A DNA stretch of 64,000 bases from NCBI RefSeq assembly GCF_048128805.1, contig NC_136016.1, positions 15,864,676-15,928,675 of the forward strand, in the 5' to 3' direction. The DNA comes from Centroberyx gerrardi. Taxonomy: Eukaryota; Chordata; Actinopteri; Beryciformes; Berycidae. A program made the position numbers and the translations under genes. Each line of letters starts with the position of its first letter. Positions within the stretch are counted from its first letter, which is position 1. Below, one piece after another: positions 37,090 through 52,929 of the stretch. Below the pieces are notes generated by a model. It worked only from the letters and a program-made list of their open reading frames with translations. It was not told the DNA's origin and searched no databases.

Positions 37090-37499
37090 ATTCATGTGTG
37101 CCTGTTATGTCCCAGATCCATGAGAAACTGAAGCAGTATGAAAAACAGAGTCCGACTCCAGTTCTACACAGCGCCTCCTGTCTGGCAGAGGATGTAAGTG
37201 CAACAAACCTTTCAACAGATTTTATTTTTTCAATATCAAAACAAATATAAATATTAAATATGATCATAAAGAAATACATACATACATATATACATGAGAA
37301 AAAAAGAAAAAATAATATATATATTTTTTTTAATATTGATTTTTTCCTTTATTGGAAGAAGTGGTACAGCATAGACACAGCTATAAATATTTTTATTAAT
37401 GGTTTTCTGAATCGCCAGCTGGCAGAAGAGCTTCAGAGTGGAGTGATGGAGGATGATGAGAGGGAACTGCTGCTCCTGCTGAGCACTCCTCACCTGAAG

Positions 37500-37562
<63 letters not shown>

Positions 37563-39800
37563 CTCTCTCCCTTAGTGCAACATATTGAACACACACACAC
37601 AAGCTGACAAATGCTTGCCAATGCCGTTTCCCTTTCTACCCGCACACACACTGATCTCTTGAACATCGGAGCCTCTCACTCCTTTTCTGAACCGTCTTAT
37701 TTTCCCTCTAAGATGATGATCATCCATTACATAATACCAGCCTCGGCGCTGCTGTCTGTAACCCCGCCCCGCCCCTCAGACGCAGACATTCCTGCCTAAT
37801 CACACTTATCAAGTGATTATGTTCAATTTATTGGCTTTGTGGGGAGTGGGAAGGGATGTCGGCTTGTGACACTTACACAGCAATTTCTTAAATGGGAGCG
37901 CCCAGCGGGGACGTTCTCTCTCTCTCTGTCACTTCTCTGCATTTCTCAGTCTTTTTCTGCTTTTTGACCCCCCCTTCCCCTTCCCATGGCTTTCCATGGT
38001 GTCTAATGCTATTCACTTTTCTTGCTCTCTTTCTGTCTTTTGTCTGTGTGTGGTCCTGTTTCTCTCTCAGACTCACTCTGACCGTTCTTACTGCATTTTC
38101 CATCTCAGTGTTCAGTGTCTTCACATGCCAAGTCAGTCAGCCTGTTAAATTGTATCTGTGTGTGTGTGTGTGTGTGTGTGTGTGCATGTGTGTCCTCTGC
38201 AGGCCGTGCTGTCAGCTCATGACACGGTGGCCCAGAAGAACTTTGACCCGGTGCTGCCGCCGCTGCCGGAGGAGCTGGACTACGACCTGGAAGAGGAGTC
38301 GGTGAAGATCGTCCGCCTGGTGAAGAACAAGGAGCCCTTGGTGAGAACTGGCATCACACCTGAGAAAAACGACTGGGAAACCAACGACCAACTGGGAAAA
38401 CAAATAACTAACGCTCTCCCCTCCCTCGACAACTACTGTCGCTGCGCCCTCAAGCGAGGCTTTTAACCCCATTTGCTTCAATAGAGCTGCTTTGAGGCCA
38501 ACTAGGATCCCAGGTGTGAATGCATGTAACTGTGTCATCGTGAAGCAGGGTGATGCTAAAATAAGAGCATCCATGCTCAGCAAAAACCCCTCGAGCAAAG
38601 GACAAAAAATACATTCGCAGTTAACAAGAAACAAATGTTGAGTGGGACCAGAGAGGAAAAGTAAAGACCTGTTTCCTCCTTCACACATATGTTAAAATGT
38701 CCATTTTCTCACTTTGATTGCAAGCTCTAATTTCTTTTTCTGAATTCTTACAATATAGAAAAGCATAATAACTTTTATATATTTGGATGATGCTATTGGG
38801 GAACAAATGCAAAGCCATTAAAATCACCTCAAGCTCAACCACTGAAATACTAGCTATGAAACTTTCAAATGGTCATGCAGTTGTTTTACAACAGCAGCAA
38901 AAAACATATGTTAAAAGGCAAAATATCTGCTATATAGCTTATTAAAAGTACAATTAGAACCGAGTGATAGAATGGGAGCTTTAAAAGCTTAATGCCATAC
39001 AACCTCCTGTTTTATCCTTCCAATTCCTTTCACAATCTCTCTGAAAAACAAAGTGTTTGATTTATCTCATCTTGCAAGTGATACTGCCGCTTCTGAGTCT
39101 GCTGAACTGTCAATCACACTGCATGGAGATCAAATATTTTAAACCTTATTCAAATATATGGAATGTTTGGTCTCAAACCTTTTAAGGATTTAGTAAAAGA
39201 AATCTTCTCTGGAAATAATCACCGGTTGATGCTGGAGCACAGCAACAATAGCTGAAATGGGAGAGGAACAGACAACAAATTGATGGAGAGCAAACCAGTG
39301 TAGAAAAACACTGATTAAAAGAAGGAAAGTGGGTTGCACAGCTGTTGCTACGATACAGAAATATGAAATGTAATCGCAAAATTTCAACAGAATAGCAGCC
39401 TTTGTCAGGGGAAAAAAAACATAGCTCACCAAGCTTAAGTACCAGTGGGGAGGTGAGCCTGAGGATCAAGTATCAAAAACCCCTGTCATACAGAGATTTG
39501 GCATACTTTATAAATTGGTCCGTATCTTTCAATTCTGTTTACATTGAGCTGCAAAAGCCACCAACCTGCACACTTGGAGCAGGTGGCAGCCACAAACAGT
39601 CTGCCAGAGGATTGTGTTAGTGGACTGAAGGTTAGGTATGAACTAAAAAGCCGGTTTATTGGTTGGTCTCTTCCACCAGGGAGCGACTATTCGAAGAGAC
39701 GAGGTGACAGGCGCTGTGATCGTGGCCAGAATCATGAGGGGAGGAGCAGCTGACCGCAGCGGTGAGAGCAACAACACCTACACACATTACACACTGCATA

Positions 39801-39848
<48 letters not shown>

Positions 39849-40351
39849 CATGTCAAATATATGCTTTTATTTCCTCTAAAAAAGAAACAAATGAAGAATA
39901 ACCTGGCTCATCACCCAGCTATCCAATTAAACATCACATTATTTGACAAAGGGCCTTAAGCCATTTCTCTGACTCTTAACTCCTAAAATGAATTCATCTC
40001 TGCTCTAAGATATTGAATGGGAACAAAGAAAATGCCCTTCCCACCACACCGGACTTTCTTATCAATACTGACATGCTGATAGAGAGGAGAGGAGATTACG
40101 TTGTTGTGTGACCCCACTAAAATGGAAGTAGTTCAACACAACTGTCAACGGAGATGAAATCCTTGAGATTAGTGCCATGAGATTGCATCTTGGGAGATTA
40201 CAAACAGGGGTTTGCTCGTGCCCGTTGCCATGGCGATATCATGGACTTTATGGCGATGCAAAATTATGTCTGTTTTGTTCATATCTGGGGTTTATATTTG
40301 GAAAATACTCTCAAAATACTCTTATTGGCATTACACATACTGGGATATTCA

Positions 40352-40396
<45 letters not shown>

Positions 40397-43300
40397 CCAG
40401 GTCTGGTGCATGTGGGGGATGAGCTTCGAGAGGTCAATGGAAATCTGATAATACACAAAAGGCCAGATGAAATTAGTCAGATTCTGGTAAAAGAAGCATT
40501 TACATCTATTGAATTGCAATGTAGTATCAAACTGGTTCAGATACTGTGTGATTATTCACTGATGACTAGTTGATGGTGGATGATGATGTTTTTGACCAGT
40601 CCCAGTCACAAGGCTCCATCACCCTCAAAATCATCCCGGCCGTCGGAGAAGACGACAGACTGAAGGAAAGCAGGGTGAGTTCTCCAACATGAAAAGGGAA
40701 AAAGGATTCTATTTAATTCTTGATATTTTGAATAATTTTCCAGATGAAAACTCTGGTATTGGTTCTAATGGCTGACTTGCACCTTTACCAACTGTAGATC
40801 TCTCATCATGAACAGCAGGATTTATCTCTCGATAGTTATTGGAGTTACTGTATCTGCGTCAGGTCTACCTTCGGGCTCTGTTCGACTACATGCCCTTCGA
40901 GGACAAGGCCACGCCCTGCCAGGAGGCGGGACTTCCTTTCAAGAGGGGGGACATCCTCCAGGTGGTGAGCCAGGACGACGCCACCTGGTGGCAGGCCAAG
41001 AGAGTGGGAGACTGTAACCTGCGCGCCGCACTCATCCCCTCCACACAGTTCCAGGAGAGGTAGCCAGGCCTATCCGCTTTCAATTGAAGAATGTGTCAAT
41101 AATAAATTAGCCAATAATAAGGACGACTTAAGCATCTAAGAATTATTACAGAAAACAAGCTTAGAAATTGCGTTTTAAAAAGTGTGATTCTCAGTTGTAA
41201 TAAAGCATTTTGTCATGATGCAGTTAGTCACAGACATGATACCCAGGTTGACAGGCACATGATTGGATTTCACAGTTGTAACATCAAGACTCACAGACAC
41301 ATTTAGAGTGTTTTCCCAAACAAATCAAAAATAATAAATTCTCTTTGATCTTTTCATTCATTTTTTCCCCAGGCGCCTGAGGTACAGGATGAAAATGGGC
41401 TCCTTCCCTGCTGCAGTGTCCCCTAAAACTCCCACATGTACGTTTATTTTACCTTGGCATGTTAGTAAGGGATCTTACCATCTTTACTTATCACAAATTG
41501 TACTCCATTATCTATAAGCATGGATGTACATGAAGCTGTTATTCTTGGATCTATACCACTTGTATTGCACATCTAATCTAATCTAGCAAAGGAGACACAG
41601 AAAAAGAGATTACAAACAGAGAGCAGGGAATCTGAAATTAATCTCTAAAATACGTAATCCATCGTTTCATTCGCACATCCAATTTTGAGGTAAAATGAAA
41701 ACAAAGTGGTTGGGCAAACAAAGGGTGGCAGCCCAGCCGGCTGTCTCCTTGTATCTGCCTGCTTCAAGTGACCTTTTGCTATTCGATAATCTGCCCATGA
41801 AAAGATGTGTGGATTCTGCATATCTGCCTGATGACAATATCATTCTATACCTTTCTCTGTGTAGATGCTGAGATGCATAAAAAACAAGATGAAATACTTG
41901 TTGAAGTAGTTCCTCTAGATACTAGCATTTGGGGGGGAAGGCTAAAAATGTTTTGTTCATTAAATTGCAATTGGCTTATATTTGTTTGAAGATTAATTTT
42001 AGTCAAACATTTTTGTCATTGTTGTTTTGTGGAGTATGGATGTGGTATTTGTAAAGGTGTTACACTGAATGCACAAAATATTAGGGACACTTTCTTTTTT
42101 CATGAAGTACATGGATGAGGTGAATCCAGGTAAAAGCCATTATCCCTTATTGATTTCTCCTATTAAATCTACACTAATCACAAAGGAGGAGATGTAGATA
42201 AAGAGAAGCAGACGAGTTAGAGAAGGATTTTTAAGCTTTGGGACAGCTGAGATGTGGATTGAGCAAAAGGGGCTGCAACTCGATATCAGGAAGACGTCCC
42301 TTATATTTTGTACATCAGTGTATAATACTTCATAATCTTCTACACCCACAGCACCATGTTTGTAATATTCTGTCACTCTCTACAGTGATACTCTGTCATT
42401 CCTTGCATTGCTAACCTCAGATGATCGGGCTGACAGAGGTAGGTGGACTGATGTGAAGGGAAAACAAAGCTCTTATCCCAACACGGCATGCACTAACAAT
42501 GTGTTTTAATGCTTAAGAATTTCTCAGTGAAATTCTATTGTCACACTTTATTTAGGTAGTCCAATGATGATACTCAACTTCTTACCAAGTGACTGTAATG
42601 TGTCACTAAAAAGTCGATTCAAGTGATATTCTACATCGACTTTTTGCCACTTTGCAACACTGGACTATCCAAATAAAGTGTTACCAATGAACACCCCATC
42701 TTTCACACACTATCTGAATGGTGTCCACGGAACTTTCCCCCACAATTAACCCTTTGTTGACTTTAATTGCCTTTGTGGCCACAACCCCCCATCTGACCCT
42801 CACTGTTACCACACTTACCTGTTGTGTTCTAACATCAAAGCCCTCTAACCTCTAACCTCAAATCCTCGACTGCCAGACTGCTCAGCGTCCGACCTGCCTC
42901 TCCTCCCTCCCTCCCTCCCTCCCTCCCTCCTCTTACCCTATCTTCTCTTCTTGCTTGCCGCCCTACAGAAGACTGTGACAGTGAGGGCACTCTGAATGGA
43001 CAGGACATAGGTGAGGAGGCATGATGAATGAGAAATTTAGGAATCACCTCTGCACTGCATCTCCGCTAATCTACGCACTAAACCATCCCTTGTTTTTAAC
43101 ATTAACAAGATATTCCTTTTAGGGGAAGGGCTGTAGCAGGGTGAGAGGGTAAATCCTTCTTGTTTTGTCCTGCTTCGTTTATCAGTTTTGTTTGGATTTC
43201 ATTTTGGAAAGCAGGAGGCTAGTGTCAGCTGAACAAGTCCAATTAATCACAGTTTGAAGCATAAAGGGTTACTTCACCAATAGTTAAAACAACACCAGAT

Positions 43301-46300
43301 GTAACCTGACTCAGCAACTGTTAAAAGCAGATGGAAAACCATACAGTGAAGAGAGAGGTAGACTGTTCACCTACCTGACGTTGTCTTCGTAGTCCAGTGA
43401 TCAGTCTCACCATTTTGTTGGACAGGCTTCCTGGCTGCTCTTAACACTGTGACCGTGCTTCTGTGGGTTTTGTGTGACATGTTGTGGCTCAAAGCATTTC
43501 TCTGGGCCATTTTTGACTTGGACCATATTTTCCCATCTTTTCCCATCATACTGAACGATTCTGACCAAAATCTCGTCAACTGTTTCTCTATAGAGCTACT
43601 TGGCGTCTTGCTTGCCAGGGTGTGTGGCTCTCTAATACAGTCCTACAGGGCCAATGGACTCTCACAAAAGTCAACCCCAAAAGCATCCAAAGCGTGTTTT
43701 TGTCAACATATTGACTGAATTGATGTCAGTAAAAAGATGTAAATGGAAATTATCTCAAGTCCTGCCTTTCTCATACAGTTTTGAGCACTTCCAGCAGCCA
43801 GCTGCTGGTACCTGCCTTTCTACATGCACCACTGTGTAAAGTAGTGCAAAATAAATAGCGAAAGTTGTCAAGTCATGGATAAACTTAAAATTAAATAAAC
43901 ATGTCTCATTACAGAGTGAGCATCAGTATTTGAGGGCCATGTACACTGGCAAGCAATTAGTAAGTAGTTCTATAGTGAAGCAATTTCGGTTTGAATTGAT
44001 CGGTATGATGGAAAATGATTGGAAAATAGGGTCCAAGTTGAAAATGGCCGGAGTTATGCTTTAACAGTTGCTAATTCTTCTACATTTTTAGATTGAGTTC
44101 AGTTTGAAATAGTCAGGAATTGATCATGAAAATAATGAAAAATGTAATGGCATCGTTGGTGATGTGTTATGGGTGTTTTTACCCCCTCTCACTGTATAGA
44201 AAAGCTCAGCACTCTTTGCACTATATCTACGGGTCTGTGTGTTTCTAGCAGGCTCTGGTGCAAAATGCTACAGCCACTGAGCTTCTCACAAGGTCTTCAT
44301 GGCACCTCATGGCCGCTCATTTATGTTTCATTATGCTTCACAAATGACCTGTCTTCATGCTACATGCTACAGGTTCTTTGTTTTTGGCAAAGAGGTTCTT
44401 GCATCGGTAGACACAGCATGCATGGCTTCCAAGCTCACCTGCTTCTATGCTGTTGATGAGATATGAGCTGGTTGAATAAATGGTCTAATACGAGCTGTAG
44501 TCTCTCCCAAGAGTAAGGCAGCCCCTGCCTTCTGTGGCCATGCTTTCTCATGGGATTTTTACTCAGGTACTCTTACTGATTTCTACTGGTGTTGTTCAGT
44601 GTGTCTTTGTTGTTTGGTGTGGCTTTTTGTCTGCAATGACATTGATCAGGATTTCAATTTTAATCAGAGAGGCCAAGATATAATCCGTGATTTAAAAGTG
44701 AGGGAATTTTCAGTACCTTTAGTTAGCTATTTTTCAGTTCCAACTTCAAGGTTTCAAAGTGGCAGTGTGGGTGTCAGGTATCAGCAGTAGACTTTTCAGA
44801 GAGTTTGTTTTGTGTGTGGATCTCTGTCTGTCCGCCTCACCTGTCTGTCTGTCTTTGACCACAGCCGGCCTGCGCAGAAGTTTCCGCCTCAAGAAAGATC
44901 GGCAGGGTTCACCGGGAGAACCTCGCACTCCGGACGCCAACCAGGCAGACTTTCTGATTTATGAGGAAGTAACACAATATCTGCCACGCCGCGGTGAGAG
45001 GCCCCGCCTCATAGTATTGATAGGTAGGTCCATTACGGCTTTAAAGAGACTATGCTTTTACTCTTAAAACAGCAGTTTGGTATTTGCTATTAAAGCTACA
45101 CTTGGCAAGATTTTTATGTAAAAATACACTCATCTTGTCAGCTTAAATCACAAAATGGGGCTGCAATAGAAAAGAGAATCCCATCCCTTCTAATTGAGAC
45201 CCAGTAGATTCGCCCAATTTGCCCAAATTAAATTTTATGCAGAATGGCATAAAACTAGTAAAAATTTGGCTTTTTTCACATCTGGCTTCTACAAGACTTC
45301 TTACCAGAGATTTCTTGGGGTGTGTAAATGTTCAGAGTCTGGCTTCAACTCTATCTTTGGACTGACAATCTGGATTGAAATCTAGGCTTCAGTATGAAAT
45401 CTCTGGAGCTAGTGGGCCAGAGCTAGAAGTTTGGTTCTGCCTGTTTACACGACTATCTCCAGTTAGAAGTTGCTGAAGAGCCAGATGTGGAAAAAAGACC
45501 ACAGAGCCTACAATCAGGTAGTACTATTTTTAGGAGAGACCTCAACCTGCATACATATTTGTTTCTTGCGTAACTGTGTATTCTATGACTGTCTGTCTGG
45601 CCCCAGGTTCCCTCGGGGCTCGCATCACTGAGCTCAAACAGAAGGTGATCACTGAGAACCCTCGGCGTTACGGTGTGGCCGTGCCTCGTGAGTCCTTTCT
45701 TTACATTTCCCCCCTGGCTCTTATTTCTTTACCTTGTACTTCTCTATCATATGCTGTCATTGTAGGGACGCAGGCTGCAGACATTATTATCCCCTCTGGG
45801 TTTGAGCATCAGTAATGTAAATGTAAATATCATCTCTTACACACCCACAGCTAGCTACGGTGTGGCAATATATGCAACGACCTTGACCTTTTCTGCTTTT
45901 CACCAGAAACAAGTATAGAGTAGATGTGTCACTCATGATTGCACATGGCTTGTAAGCACAGCCTTGATGATTTGCTGTCTGGGAGTGGGAAAGACCATAT
46001 TGCACACAAAGCCTACAAGGCGATTCCTTTGCCTGAAGTTCAGCATTGACTTTGCACAGCATTCATGCCAGGGGACAAAGTAACAAACAAACATCCTCAA
46101 CTCCTATGATCCAATCCAAATACATCAAAACATTCAGTTATTCATTTTTTTCTTTCCTTGGTGCGGCCCGCAGACACCACTCGATCCAGGAAGAGCCACG
46201 AGAGAGAGGGAGTGGAGTACCACTTCATTACTAAAGCAGCCTTCGAGGCAGACATCCAGAATAACAGGCGAGTGCTCAGACTGGATATTATAGTGGTGAT

Positions 46301-48058
46301 CAAGCCATAAAATGCATCAAATAGTTCACTTTTTATTCTACAATGATTCAGAAATATAAGGAGCACAAGAATGTGGCCTATCAATGAGGATTAATTGAAG
46401 CCTTCAGTAAAAAAAAGGCCTGTTTTGAAATTGTTGGAGTAGTTGAACTTGACTTTAGTCACTTCAGACCCATATCACTTGAATTATGAATGTTAAACAT
46501 CACTTTCATAGCCAAGTCCATAACCTTTACTATTAACCTCTACACTCAAATAACCTATAGCCTACTTAATGAGATTGAAAAACATCACTCATCTGAAAAG
46601 TTAAAGCAGGCTTTTACAGTTCTTCATCTGAACTATTCATGATGTATTTCTGCAGATTTATCGAGTATGGGGAGTATAAGGACAACCTGTACGGCACCAG
46701 TCTGGAGTCCATCCACAGTGTTTTAGATCGAAACAAAGTGTGTCTGGTGGACGTACAGCCAGAGGTTAGTATCATAACCAGCTGAGGGGCGCTTTTAATC
46801 CCACTGTCTAGACTCAAGAGTAAAGGTGATTTTTTCCACCAGGGCAAAAGCACAATAGGCAAAAATTCAACAAAGTGTCATCTTTTTAAATAACTTCCAA
46901 TTTTACTGACTTGCTTTTAATTGTTTTGTTTTTTTCCCCCCACTTTTTATTCTAGTGTTGTTTATGTTCATTTTATGTATTTATTTTTTATTTTTAACAA
47001 CCTTTCTTTTGAATGTCTTTCTCATTTTTATTCCGTTCTCATATATTTTACTATTTTTTTTTATAGATTATTGTAAAGCACTTTATAAACTCTGCTTTTT
47101 TATAAGTGCTAAATTAAGTCTTATCATCATCATTATTGACAGTTTAGTTCCACAGTACATACTGATACACTTGGTTCAAATACAACAGGACTTCATACAG
47201 TGCAAACAGTAGACTGTACATTTCACATTACATGTATCCCTAAAAATACGTTGTATTTTGTAGCATTTGCTGTTCTGCCTGGTTGGTGGTTTGGGTTATT
47301 AATGATGGGTTTTCTCCCCACCTTCAGGCGTTGAAGACTCTACGCACCGCTGAGTACAAGCCATATGTTATCTTCGTGAGACCTCGGATCCATAATAGTC
47401 AATGCAAAAAGCTCGGCTCCTCCTCATCACTTAGTGTAGGGATCACGGTGAGTTGCATAAGAAAACTGCCCACACCAAAATTGGCCTTCTTGGCAAATAT
47501 GAACACACACACACAATACAGAATGTCTTGTTTGTGCAGTATTTGCTATGCACCTGCTAGTTAATGGTGCTAATTATTTAAACCATTATTGGCTTTATAT
47601 TCACACAGACCTTGCACAAATACTAGTAATTTGAAATAATTGTTTCACATACTCTAAATTGTCATCTATTCATAAATATCTCTCTACTCCAAAATTAGAT
47701 ACTGGATCAATGTACTTGAAACTTAAGACTTTTCACAAGCAGTTACACCCACACATTTTCCCAAACTTGTTATCAATTCACATACAAATAATTCCCATCA
47801 GTGCATACACTCTGGACAGTGTAGTAGCATCTAAAACACTGCTCTAAATCAACATCCCTCCCTCCTGCTGCTGACTAGGAGGAGGACCTGCAGGAGATGA
47901 TGCAGTCGTCGGAGCGGGTGGACGAGCGCTACGGCCATTGGGTGGACTACGTCCTGGTGAAGGAGGACCCAGTCAGTGCCTTAGCAGAGCTCCAGGCCGT
48001 GCTGCAGAGGGTGGAGGTCGAGTCCCACTGGGTGCCTGTGTGTTGGGTCAGGACCTAG
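34144..48058 (+). CDS. mpp3: MAGUK p55 scaffold protein MPP3 (17 coding exons, 575 aa)
   Basis: This membrane-associated guanylate-kinase-like scaffold organises junctional and synaptic membrane complexes. Coding exons: 34144-34168, 36271-36389, 37116-37193, 37419-37499, 38203-38340, 39680-39761, 40401-40486, 40600-40674, 40863-41059, 41373-41437, 42972-43010, 44865-45023, 45607-45687, 46174-46267, 46656-46764, 47328-47447, 47879-48058 (TAG). The total is 1728 nt. Domains by residue: tandem L27 about 10-120 ([16 protein letters not shown]), PDZ about 134-216, with GATI in the ligand-loop position and [11 protein letters not shown]3 about 229-294 ([16 protein letters not shown]), guanylate-kinase-like about 373-560 ([28 protein letters not shown]). 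The kinase P-loop is degenerate, as in other MPPs, so it is probably a binding module. Length and sequence match human MPP3 (585 aa) better than other MPPs. Intron 14 is GC-AG and exon 11 uses a tandem acceptor. Confidence 0.95.
35324..35356. repeat. (GT)n microsatellite in mpp3 intron 1
   Basis: A GT run of about 16 units. Confidence 0.95.
36820..37012. repeat. Dispersed SINE/LINE-tail-like repeat, copy B
   Basis: It is collinear with 29080-29290 (GATAATCGTCTAATGG, CCAGATCACCACC, CTGTCCACCACATTTC) and ends GTTGGTGGAGGTAATAATG. It lies in mpp3 intron 2. Confidence 0.65.
37047..37089. repeat. (GT)n microsatellite before the mpp3 exon 3 acceptor
   Basis: About 21 GT units end 26 bases before the exon at 37116. 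Confidence 0.95.
37502..37557. repeat. (CA)n microsatellite at the 5' end of mpp3 intron 4
   Basis: About 28 CA units start within the donor context, AAG followed by GTACACAC (donor at 37500). The 3' end of the same intron carries (GT)n at 38157-38184. Confidence 0.97.
38157..38184. repeat. (GT)n microsatellite at the 3' end of mpp3 intron 4
   Basis: The GT run ends 18 bases before the exon 5 start at 38203; the intervening sequence CATGTGTGTCCTCTGCAG has only a short pyrimidine run. Confidence 0.97.
39804..39845. repeat. (CA)n microsatellite at the 5' end of mpp3 intron 6
   Basis: About 21 CA units lie 42 bases after the donor at 39762. Confidence 0.97.
40354..40395. repeat. (GT)n microsatellite abutting the mpp3 exon 7 acceptor
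   Basis: About 21 GT units are followed only by TTCCAG before the exon at 40401, so the usual polypyrimidine tract is replaced by GT repeats. Confidence 0.97.
42061..42322. mobile_element. 262-bp Tc1/mariner-type MITE in mpp3 intron 10
   Basis: Ends TACACTGAATGCACAAAATA and its inverse TATTTTGTACATCAGTGTA, extending to GGGAC on both arms, with TA at each border. The interior (GGTGAATCCAGGTAAAAGCC, CCTTATTGATTTCTCC) looks like the leader of fish Tc1 elements. No transposase frame. Confidence 0.75.
42540..42684. mobile_element. 145-bp MITE with GTMACACTTTATTT ends
   Basis: The left end is GTCACACTTTATTTAGGTAG and the right end CTATCCAAATAAAGTGTTAC, which are inverted copies over about 22 bp (through TAGTCCA). 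The element is non-coding and sits in mpp3 intron 10. Confidence 0.75.
42904..42930. repeat. (CCCT)n tetranucleotide tract
   Basis: About 6 CCCT units lie 40 bases before the mpp3 exon 11 acceptor and may serve as part of its pyrimidine tract. Confidence 0.9.
43260..44065. repeat. Probable dispersed DNA repeat in mpp3 intron 11
   Basis: It starts AAAGGGTTACTTCACC and ends GGAGTTATGCTTTAA, a weakly inverted pair of the TTAAAGxxTAACT type seen in fish elements. A possible relative starts at 6797 (TTAAAGGATAATTCTGGG). Boundaries are uncertain. Confidence 0.35.
46268..46655 (+). other. mpp3: GC-AG intron 14 of mpp3
   Basis: Exon 14 must end AACAG at 46267 to keep frame into TTTATCGAGTATGG (N-R-F-I-E-Y-G-E). 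The next bases are GCGAGT, so the donor is GC. The acceptor TTCTGCAG is normal. The nearby GT at 46270-46272 would break the phase. Confidence 0.85.
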
Positions 48059-48760
48059 CCCGGTCATTTACTTGAGCTCGATTGGTTCAAGTTGTAACGG
48101 CGTACTACTATGGAGCGCAGTGTGAGGAGGACAGATAAAACTGTGGGGATCCTCTGGAGGTTCTGATGGTTTGGGTGATCCAGTGTTCACTGCCATAGTA
48201 TACAACCATCCCACCAATACAGGTGTGTGTGTGTGTGATATTTGGAGTGGAGTCAGTACCATAAAAGAACACTGATTTGCACTGACTGAGGTTTGAGAGC
48301 CGCATTTTCATCCATCTGAATATCAGGCAAGCTTGTCCATTTTAGACTGTTCAGTGTGAAATGAGTGGGGTAGTTACACAGACAATGTGCTGAAGTAAAT
48401 ATATCTAAACTGTACAAATCGTAATTGGCAGTGTAACGGCTCTTAAAGGGCATGTAGTACATGCATGCAGGACAAAGGTCCTAAAACTAACTTAGTCTAA
48501 GAGTTGTACTCAGTATGGCAAATAATTTAAAATATCCAGTATATTGTATCATCTATAATGGAACAGTAAAGTGCCATATCAAACAATATGTAAAACTCAC
48601 GATAGATCTAATCAGAAAATGAAACTGAATAAATCTGCAGACTATCTGTTCATGCTGGAGACTATGCTTATGTTTATATTACCAAAACATGAATTCTGGC
48701 AATGACAAAATTCCCTTGAATAAAGAGAAAGTGAGCAATGTTCACATTTTGAATTTCTCT
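48059..48760 (+). other. mpp3: mpp3 3' UTR with poly(A) signals
   Basis: Non-coding DNA after the TAG. AATAAA occurs at 48628-48633 and 48719-48724. The psmc5 stop on the opposite strand lies only about 250 bases beyond, so the two transcripts converge closely. Confidence 0.65.
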
Positions 48761-48972
48761 TCTATCTGCAGGCACTGTCATTTTGCTATTTGAAGGTATT
48801 TGATTTTGGAAAAAAGGGTCACCACGCATCCAATATAATTTGGAGAAACCATTTACTTTAGAATGACTTTTATGCAACAATTACAAACCAACCATAAACA
48901 AAAGAAGAAAAATATACATATGTGTGTTTGCAGGGGTGTGTCCGCATTGTGTGCAAGAAAACACAAGGCTTT

Positions 48973-52929
<3,957 letters not shown>

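Noticed and set aside
45607..47447. Active guanylate kinase
   Set aside because: The P-loop reads GSLGAR rather than GPSGVGK, as in other MPP proteins, so catalysis is unlikely.
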